Assembly: GCA_035464115.1 (NCBI GenBank)
Contig: DATHSN010000422.1
Span: 1-5,740, forward strand
Origin: DATHSN01 sp035464115
Lineage (GTDB): Bacteria > Actinomycetota > Acidimicrobiia > Acidimicrobiales > SKKL01
Length of the DNA stretch: 5,740 bases
Direction: 5' to 3'
Position 1 is the stretch's first letter. Each line of letters starts with the position of its first letter. Positions 1 through 4,571 of the stretch are shown piece by piece. Below the pieces are notes generated by a model. The model was given only the letters and a program-made list of their open reading frames with translations. It ran no database searches and had not been told where the DNA came from. Position numbers and translations under genes: made by a program.

Positions 1-2
1 AC

Positions 3-467
3 GGCCCGAAGCGCATTCCCGGATGGATCCTCGGCCTTCCGCTCCGACGTCTCGGCTGGTTCGTCGAGGGCTACCGCGCCGGGGATGGCGTGCACTCCGG
101 GAAGAAGCTGGTGGAGGGGCGTCGCCACGAGTTCTCCACCACGTCGGATGCGCTGAAGGACGACCTCGTCGTCGCGTTCGCCCGCTTCGGCCTCGTGCCC
201 TCGGTCGGCCGCTACGAGACCACGATCTCGTCCCGGCCGGGTCGGCGCTACCCGTTCTGGCGCCTCACCCTGCCCCACGTGGATCCGTGGTCACCGCTCG
301 ACTGGCACGACGGCGTCGTGCAGCACCTCAACGCTCCGACGACGGGCGACCTCGTGTGGGCGGCCGTCACTGCGATCGACGAGATCGAACCGACGTCACG
401 TGTGTACGATTTCTGCGTCCCTGGTCGGGAGAACTTCTGGGCGGGCACCGGGGTGATGGCGCACAAC
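3..467 (+). mobile_element. C-terminal half of a LAGLIDADG (DOD-type) homing-endonuclease intein
   Basis: The first 155 visible codons do not belong to the sugar enzyme and show the intein blocks in order. KRIP (visible residues 3-6) is followed by LGWFVEGYRAGDG (17-29), a second LAGLIDADG helix that keeps its acidic residue (Asp28). Next comes STTSDALKDDLVVAFARFGL (45-64), the block H region. The splicing part follows: DLVWAAVTAID (116-126), block F as RVYDFCVPGRENFWAG (133-148) and block G as VMAHN (151-155), with the next residue Thr. The penultimate His and terminal Asn needed for Asn cyclisation are present, and Thr is an accepted +1 nucleophile, so splicing looks competent at this end. 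The N-terminal Cys or Ser, blocks A and B and the first LAGLIDADG motif should lie upstream. By my hand count 19 of 155 intein codons end in A or T, against 6 of 138 in the extein, which suggests a separate origin. The endonuclease half visible here looks intact, but its activity is inferred. Confidence 0.93.
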
Positions 468-884
468 ACGTACGGTCCCCGGATGCGGCCGGCCGACGGG
501 CGGGTGGTCTCCAACTTCCTCGTCCAGGCGCTGCGGGGCGAGCCGCTCACCATCTACGGCGACGGCACCCAGACCCGCAGCTTCTGCTACGTCGACGACG
601 AGGTCGAGGGCTTCCTCCGGCTGCTCGACGGCCCCCACACCGGACCGATCAACATCGGCAACCCGGGCGAGTTCACCATGCTCGAGCTCGCCCACCTGGT
701 GCTCGAGGTCACCGGCTCGTCGTCGGCGATCGTCCACGAACCACTGCCGGTCGACGATCCCACCCAGCGCAAGCCCGACATCACCCTGGCCCGCGAGCTG
801 CTCGGCTGGGAGCCCACCGTCGACCTGCGCGAGGGCCTCACCCGCACCGCCGAGCACTTCCGCCGTCAGCTCGGCTTGGGCTGA
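3..884 (+). CDS. UDP-glucuronate decarboxylase (UDP-xylose synthase)-type SDR, intein-containing, 5' partial
   Basis: The frame is open from the left edge to the TGA at 882-884, so the true start lies outside the window. The last 138 codons (468-881) are the C-terminal extein. It begins TYGPRM and continues with GRVVSNFLVQALRGEPLTIY, TRSFCYVDD, GPINIGNPGEFT and LGWEP. These are signatures of extended-SDR UDP-glucuronate decarboxylases, which use bound NAD to convert UDP-glucuronate to UDP-xylose in the cytosol. The Arg of TRSFCYV is the conserved substrate-site Arg. The family is about 310 residues long, so the Rossmann half and the YxxxK motif should lie upstream of the intein. Codons 3-467 encode the intein, listed separately, which must be spliced out to join the expected RxFN to TYGP. 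A GTG at 90 could be taken as a start, but it lies inside the intein endonuclease motif and is not one. The next gene is convergent. The family call is strong; a related UDP-sugar dehydratase or epimerase is less likely. Confidence 0.9.
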   Translation, partial: GPKRIPGWILGLPLRRLGWFVEGYRAGDGVHSGKKLVEGRRHEFSTTSDALKDDLVVAFARFGLVPSVGRYETTISSRPGRRYPFWRLTLPHVDPWSPLDWHDGVVQHLNAPTTGDLVWAAVTAIDEIEPTSRVYDFCVPGRENFWAGTGVMAHNTYGPRMRPADGRVVSNFLVQALRGEPLTIYGDGTQTRSFCYVDDEVEGFLRLLDGPHTGPINIGNPGEFTMLELAHLVLEVTGSSSAIVHEPLPVDDPTQRKPDITLARELLGWEPTVDLREGLTRTAEHFRRQLGLG

Positions 885-910
885 GCGGCCCAGCGGGCGG
901 GGCCGTCCGC

Positions 911-984
911 CGCCCCGTCATCCCGAACTGGCGAACCCAGGGTGCGTCGGGCGCACCGACGATTCGCCGGTTCGGGACGGGGCG
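911..984. terminator. Nested inverted repeat between convergent genes, probable bidirectional terminator
   Basis: Bases 921-935 pair with 963-977 over 15 positions, with one T/G wobble. After a 3-base bulge (918-920), bases 911-917 pair with 978-984. Inside the loop a second perfect hairpin is formed by ggtgcg (941-946) and cgcacc (952-957) around five bases. The structure sits between the TGA at 882-884 and the TAG of the minus-strand gene at 1006-1008, where both transcripts should end. No T-run follows on either strand, so it is not a classical intrinsic terminator. An 11-base copy of the right arm recurs at 986-996. A REP-like repeat is the alternative. Confidence 0.5.
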
Positions 985-996
985 GGCCGGTTCGGG
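966..996. repeat. Direct repeat of 11 bases, period 20
   Basis: gccggttcggg occurs at 966-976 and again at 986-996. The first copy is part of the right arm of the inverted repeat at 911-984. The second could pair with the same left arm (about 922-932), giving an alternative fold. Two copies this close inside 120 bases of non-coding DNA point to duplication of a structural element. The function is unknown. Confidence 0.5.
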
Positions 997-1005
997 GAGG
1001 GGGAG

Positions 1006-2259
1006 CTAGCGGCCGGCGGCGACGTCGGCCAGGACGGCGTCCCAGCGGGGGAGCACGGCCACGTCGGAGTAGCCGGTGTCGAACGCCCGCCGGGCGGCCC
1101 GCGAGAGCTGGTCGTGCCAGACGGTGTCGGTGGCCAGCCGGTCGAGCGCGGTCACCAGCCCGTCGACGTCGCCGTGGCGCAGGCTCACCCCGCAGCCGTG
1201 GGTGGCGATGGCCTCGTCGACGTTCGACCCCTCGGGGCCGACGTAGACGACCGGCAGCCCGGCGGCCAGCGAGGCGTGGAGCTTCGACGGGCTCATCACG
1301 CCGAGGGCCTCGTCGTCGAGCACGATGAGCGCGGCGCCGGCTCCGGCGAGCACGGCGGGCGTCTCGTCCTTGGGGACGTAGCCGCGCAGCACGACGGGGG
1401 CCCCGCCGGCGGCGGCCGAGTCGGCCCGGGCCGCCTCGAGCTCGTCCCAGCGCACGCCGCCGCCGATGAACACCAAGGCGTGGCGAGCGGGGTCGAGGCG
1501 CCGGGCCGCCGCGGCCACGGTGTCGAAGCGGTGGCCGTAGCCGGCGTTGCCGAGGTAGAGCAGCCGGAACCGGTCGTCGACGCCGGCCTCGGCCCACCCG
1601 GGCCACGCCTGGTCCGGTGCCGCTGCGACCGGCGGGAACAGCGCCGCGGGCTCCCAGTTGGGGATCACCGACATCGGGGGCCGCCCGGGGCGGGCGTACT
1701 GCGAGCGCAGCAGGTCGAGCATGGCCCCGTCGAGGCACACCACGTGGGCGAGGCGCGGCAGCACGAACCGGTTGAGCCGGCGCAACAGGCGCGAGGCCAG
1801 ACCCCCCGGCTGGAGCTGGCCGAAGCGCTCGGCGGCGTCGGGGTAGCAGTCCATGCTCCACAGCACGACCCGGGCCCGCCGGTTGCGGAGCCGGTGGGCC
1901 AGCGCCGCCACCACCACGTAGGGGGGCGTGGTGAGCGACACCACCACGTCGTGGGGCGCCAGCGTCACCATGCGCCACAGGGCGCCGACGTGGAACGACA
2001 GGTAGCCGGCGAGGCGGATGGCGATGGTGGCCTTCCCGCCCGCCGGCGTCCACAGGCGGATGACCCGGATGCCGCCGTGTCCGGCGTCGTCGTGGACCTC
2101 GGCGAGCACGTCGTCGGCCCCGGGCACGTAGCCCGACCCGCCGGTGACCACGGTGACCTCGTCGCCGGCCTCGGCGCGGTGGCGGGCCAGCGACGCGGCC
2201 AGGTGCGCGGTGGGTGACAGGTCGGGGGCGAAGAACTGGTTGACGATCGCGATCCGCAC
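1006..2259 (-). CDS. Family 4 glycosyltransferase, WbuB/WcaI-like
   Basis: This 417-residue protein has the normal length for GT-B retaining glycosyltransferases of the WbuB/WcaI group, which transfer a nucleotide-activated sugar to a lipid-linked or growing surface glycan at the cytoplasmic face of the membrane. The N-terminal acceptor domain starts MRIAIVNQFFAPDLSPTAH, and WSMDCYPD (134-141) is the counterpart of the family's D-x-YP motif. VIPNW (198-202) leads into the donor domain, with LLYLGNAGYGH (233-243) and a donor-site motif MSPSKLHASLAAGLPV (322-337). The usual E-x7-E of GT4 is here replaced by an SPSK-type motif, as I recall for the WbuB group. No signal peptide is seen; hydrophobic stretches at about 83-120 could make peripheral membrane contact. 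The start is GTG, 13 bases after the upstream stop with no Shine-Dalgarno visible, so translation is probably coupled to the epimerase gene. The stop is TAG at 1008-1006. Donor and acceptor sugars are unknown. Confidence 0.88.
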   Translation of the reverse strand: MRIAIVNQFFAPDLSPTAHLAASLARHRAEAGDEVTVVTGGSGYVPGADDVLAEVHDDAGHGGIRVIRLWTPAGGKATIAIRLAGYLSFHVGALWRMVTLAPHDVVVSLTTPPYVVVAALAHRLRNRRARVVLWSMDCYPDAAERFGQLQPGGLASRLLRRLNRFVLPRLAHVVCLDGAMLDLLRSQYARPGRPPMSVIPNWEPAALFPPVAAAPDQAWPGWAEAGVDDRFRLLYLGNAGYGHRFDTVAAAARRLDPARHALVFIGGGVRWDELEAARADSAAAGGAPVVLRGYVPKDETPAVLAGAGAALIVLDDEALGVMSPSKLHASLAAGLPVVYVGPEGSNVDEAIATHGCGVSLRHGDVDGLVTALDRLATDTVWHDQLSRAARRAFDTGYSDVAVLPRWDAVLADVAAGR

Positions 2260-2281
2260 GGGTCGACCGCGGTCAGCTGAC
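2260..2281. other. Overlapping short palindromes at the operon junction
   Basis: Three perfect palindromes are packed into the junction between the epimerase stop and the glycosyltransferase start: ggtcgacc (2261-2268), accgcggt (2266-2273) and gtcagctgac (2272-2281). The last contains the epimerase stop codon. They could form a small structure affecting translation restart, or be chance in GC-rich DNA. No known operator is recognised. Confidence 0.25.
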
Positions 2282-3340
2282 GGGTCGGTTGGCGAGCTCG
2301 CCGACCATCTCGTCGACGATGGCGTCGAGCGTGTGCTCCTGGCGCCAGCCCGGGTAGTGGGCCCGGAACTTGCCCATGTCGGTGTAGTAGCAGATGTGGT
2401 CGCCGACCCGGGGCTCGTCGCGGTACGACAGGTTGGGCCGACGCCCGGACCGCTCGGCGACCATGTCGACGCACTCGAGCAGGCTGGCGGCGTTGGCCCG
2501 CCCGCCGCCGAGGTTGTAGACCTCGCCGGGTCGGGGGTCCTGCGCGAACGCCCAGAACGCCGACACCACGTCGTGGCTGTGGATCTGGTCGCGGACCTGC
2601 TTGCCCTGGTAGCCGAAGATCGTGTAATCGCCCTCGGCGAGGGCCACCGCGGTGAGGTAGCTGAGGAACCCGTGGAGCTCGACCCCGGAGTGGTGGGGGC
2701 CGGTGAGGCACCCGCCGCGGAACACGCCGGTGCGCAGCCCGAAGTAGCGGCCGTACTCCTGGGTCATGACGTCGGCGGACAGCTTCGACACGCCGAACAG
2801 CGAGTGCAGGCATCCCTCGACCGACATCGACTCGTCGATGCCGTCGACGGTGAGCCCGGCGACGGTGACGCCCGGCTCGTAGTCGTAGCGGGTGGGCAGC
2901 TCGACGAGCGGCAGCCGGTTGGGGTTGTCGCCGTAGACCTTGTTGGTGCTCACCAGGATGAACACGGCCTCGGGCGTGTGGCGCCGGCAGGCCTCGAGCA
3001 ACGACAGCGTGCCGCCGGCGTTGGTGTCGAAGTCGTCGAAGGGCCGGGCGGCGGCGAGGTCGTGGCTGGGCTGGGCGGCGGCGTGGACGATCAGGTCGTA
3101 GCCGCGGCGGGCGAACAGCTCGTCGACCCCGGTGCGGTCGCGGATGTCGAGGTCGTGGTGGACGTAGCCCTCGCAGCGCGCCTCGAGGCGCTGGCGGTTC
3201 CACGTGGTGTCGCCCTTGGGGCCGAAGAAGTCGGCCCGCCCGTTGTTGTCGACGCCGTCGACGCGGAACCCCAGCCCGTGGAAGAACTCGACCGCCTCGG
3301 ACCCGATCAGCCCGGCGCTGCCGGTGACCAGGACCTTCAC
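2273..3340 (-). CDS. Extended SDR sugar-nucleotide epimerase/dehydratase, CDP-paratose 2-epimerase-like, Tyr-to-Phe active site
   Basis: From the GTG at 3340-3338 the protein is 355 residues, and its first strand VKVLVTGSAGLIGS is the dinucleotide-binding GxxGxxG (Gly7, 10, 13). A longer reading from 3523 adds a low-complexity Pro/Gly/Arg stretch with no family match and is rejected. Asp31 (VDGVDNNG) fits NAD binding. STNKVYGD (131-138), TRYDYE (150-155), GIDES (167-171), GKQVRD (246-251) and VYNLGGG (274-280) match the CDP-paratose 2-epimerase group. That group acts on C2 of a nucleotide hexose, for example in tyvelose synthesis. At the YxxxK site the sequence is LFGVSK: Phe182 replaces the proton-transfer Tyr, while Lys186 remains. 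The TTC codon is at 2797-2795. I recall SLFGxSK proteins as a recognisable subgroup, so this is probably not a random mutation, and the reaction may differ from the named enzyme. No Shine-Dalgarno precedes the GTG, so the transcript may be leaderless or have a short leader. It is first in an operon with the glycosyltransferase downstream, which may use its product. Confidence 0.85.
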   Translation of the reverse strand: MKVLVTGSAGLIGSEAVEFFHGLGFRVDGVDNNGRADFFGPKGDTTWNRQRLEARCEGYVHHDLDIRDRTGVDELFARRGYDLIVHAAAQPSHDLAAARPFDDFDTNAGGTLSLLEACRRHTPEAVFILVSTNKVYGDNPNRLPLVELPTRYDYEPGVTVAGLTVDGIDESMSVEGCLHSLFGVSKLSADVMTQEYGRYFGLRTGVFRGGCLTGPHHSGVELHGFLSYLTAVALAEGDYTIFGYQGKQVRDQIHSHDVVSAFWAFAQDPRPGEVYNLGGGRANAASLLECVDMVAERSGRRPNLSYRDEPRVGDHICYYTDMGKFRAHYPGWRQEHTLDAIVDEMVGELANRPVS

Positions 3341-3377
3341 GACGCCGGGCGCGAGCAGGGGGAGGGCACGGCCGACG

Positions 3378-3383
3378 AGTCTA
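3378..3383 (-). promoter_or_regulatory. Candidate -10 hexamer for the epimerase operon
   Basis: Read on the minus strand, these bases give tagact, which fits the TANNNT form of an actinobacterial -10 element. It is the only such match I see in the divergent region. It would start transcription roughly 30 bases before the GTG at 3340. No -35 match lies at the right distance, so the call rests on position and one hexamer. Confidence 0.2.
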
Positions 3384-3415
3384 CCGGCGCCTCCCGCCCC
3401 GCCCGGGCCGCCCCG

Positions 3416-3439
3416 CCCGGCCCCACCGCCGGGGCCGGG
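3416..3439. other. Perfect 9-bp G+C hairpin upstream of the plus-strand glycosyltransferase
   Basis: cccggcccc (3416-3424) pairs perfectly with ggggccggg (3431-3439) around the six-base loop accgcc. It ends 31 bases before the GTG at 3471 and 16 bases before a gggag ribosome-site candidate. If transcribed it would be a very stable leader hairpin; otherwise it is a DNA-level structure in the divergent promoter region. There is no T-run, so a classical terminator is unlikely. Confidence 0.4.
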
Positions 3440-3470
3440 GCCCGGGGGGCGTCGTGGGAGACTCGCCGGC

Positions 3471-4571
3471 GTGCGCGTGGCCGTCACCCTCGAGCAGCTG
3501 TGGCACCGGGTGCCCGGCGGCACCGCCCGGGCCGCGATCGACGTGGCCGCAGCCGTGGCCGCCCGGGGCGACGTCGACCAGATCGGTGTCGCCGCCCGCC
3601 ACGACGGCCCGCCCGACGAGCCGTGGGTGTCGCCGATCGAGCTCCGCCACCTCCCGTTGCCCCGCCTCGCCCTCTACGAGGCCTGGCACGGCCTGCGCCG
3701 GCCCCGGGTCGAGCGGGCCACCGGACCCGTCGACGTGGTCCACGCCACCGGGGTCGCGGTGCCGCCCCGGTCGGCGCCGCTCGTGGTCACCGTCCACGAC
3801 CTGGCCGTGCTCCACGACCCCGGGCACTTCACCCGCCACGGCGTGCGCTTCCTGCGGCGCGCCATCGACCTCACCCGCCGCGACGCCGACCTGGTCCTGT
3901 GCTCGTCGGCCGCCACCGTCGCCGACTGCGAGCGGGCCGGGTTCCGCGCCGAGCGCCTGCGGCAGGTGCCGCTGGGCGTCGAGGTCGCCCCGGCCTCCCC
4001 CGACGACGTCGCCCGGGTGCGAGCCACCCACGGGCTCGAGGGCGGCTACCTGCTGTTCGTGGGCACCGTCGAGCCCCGCAAGAACCTGGCCACGCTCCTC
4101 GACGCGGTGGCCCGCCTCGACCCCGCCGTCGTGCCCCGCCTCGTGCTCGTCGGGCCGACGGGCTGGGGCGACGACCTGGGGGCTCGCATCGCCGCGCTCG
4201 GCGACCGCTGTCGCCCGCTCGGGTTCGTGCCCGCGGCGGATCTGCCCGGCCTCTACGCCGGGGCCGCCGCGTTCTGCTACCCCAGCCTGCTCGAGGGCTT
4301 CGGCCTCCCCGTGCTCGAGGCCATGGCCCAGGGCACGCCGGTGGTCACCTCTACGGGCACCGCCACCGAGGAGCTGGTGGCCGGCGGCGCGGGCATCGCC
4401 GTCGACCCCCGCGACCCCGACGCCATCGCCGGCGCCCTCCACCGCGTGGTCACCGATCCCGCGCTCGCCGCCGAGCTGGCCGCGGTGGGGCGACGGCGGG
4501 CGGCCGAGCACACCTGGGCCCGCACCGCCGAGCTGACCGTGGCCGCCTACCGAGAGGCCGCCGGCCGATGA
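3471..4571 (+). CDS. Family 4 glycosyltransferase (GT-B, retaining)
   Basis: From the GTG at 3471 the protein is 366 residues, normal for GT4. Nucleotide-sugar donors are used to build a surface glycan on the cytoplasmic side. The start gives VRVAVTLEQLWHRVPGGTAR, with the first strand and a Gly-Gly loop. TVHDLAVLHDP (107-117) holds the HD motif that follows the acceptor-domain core. LLFVGTVEPRKNL (194-206) is the donor-domain entry with the phosphate-contacting R-K pair, and EGFGLPVLE (275-283) is an intact E-x7-E motif. gggag at 3456-3460, ten bases ahead, is a plausible Shine-Dalgarno and supports this start; a GTG at 3477 is the only close alternative. An in-frame extension back to 3204 gives a Pro-rich tail antisense to the epimerase gene and is rejected. 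The stop overlaps the next gene's ATG by four bases. Mannosyl-, rhamnosyl- or other specificity cannot be read from the sequence. Confidence 0.9.
   Translation: MRVAVTLEQLWHRVPGGTARAAIDVAAAVAARGDVDQIGVAARHDGPPDEPWVSPIELRHLPLPRLALYEAWHGLRRPRVERATGPVDVVHATGVAVPPRSAPLVVTVHDLAVLHDPGHFTRHGVRFLRRAIDLTRRDADLVLCSSAATVADCERAGFRAERLRQVPLGVEVAPASPDDVARVRATHGLEGGYLLFVGTVEPRKNLATLLDAVARLDPAVVPRLVLVGPTGWGDDLGARIAALGDRCRPLGFVPAADLPGLYAGAAAFCYPSLLEGFGLPVLEAMAQGTPVVTSTGTATEELVAGGAGIAVDPRDPDAIAGALHRVVTDPALAAELAAVGRRRAAEHTWARTAELTVAAYREAAGR

Larger units (their letters stand above)
3341..3470. promoter_or_regulatory. Divergent intergenic region, near-pure G+C, presumed promoter region for both operons
   Basis: The 130 bases separate two divergently read starts, a GTG at 3340 on the minus strand and a GTG at 3471 on the plus strand, so promoters for both directions are expected here. 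From 3393 to 3450 the only non-G/C base I see is an A at 3425. C-rich DNA (3391-3424) turns into G-rich DNA (3431-3449), so there is a sharp skew switch. No -35 box is recognisable on either strand. The region is also open in flanking frames, but those translations are Pro/Gly/Arg-rich and not protein-like. Confidence 0.45.

Noticed and set aside
917..931. Intergenic 15 bases resembling the VIPNW codons of the WbuB-like gene (1654-1668, opposite strand), 13 of 15 matching
   Set aside because: The match is short, no flanking similarity extends it and the bases are better explained as an arm of the inverted repeat. It is probably chance.
23..1009. Long plus-strand open frame of 328 codons overlapping the decarboxylase gene
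   Set aside because: Its translation is Arg/Pro/Gly-rich with no domain, and it is the +1 shadow of the intein-decarboxylase frame, which has clear motifs.
1006..2259. Lack of a standard E-x7-E motif in the WbuB-like enzyme as a sign of inactivation
   Set aside because: The MSPSKLHASLAAGLPV form is, as I recall, usual in the WbuB/WcaI group, so it is not evidence of decay.
3204..3470. N-terminal extension of the first plus-strand glycosyltransferase to 3204
   Set aside because: It is antisense to the epimerase gene and Pro-rich. The GT4 fold begins at VRVAVT, with a gggag site ten bases before the GTG at 3471.
3341..3523. N-terminal extension of the epimerase back to 3523
   Set aside because: The added 61 residues are low-complexity Pro/Gly/Arg, and the SDR family starts right at the VKVLVTG strand. 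The extension would also overlap the start of the divergent gene.
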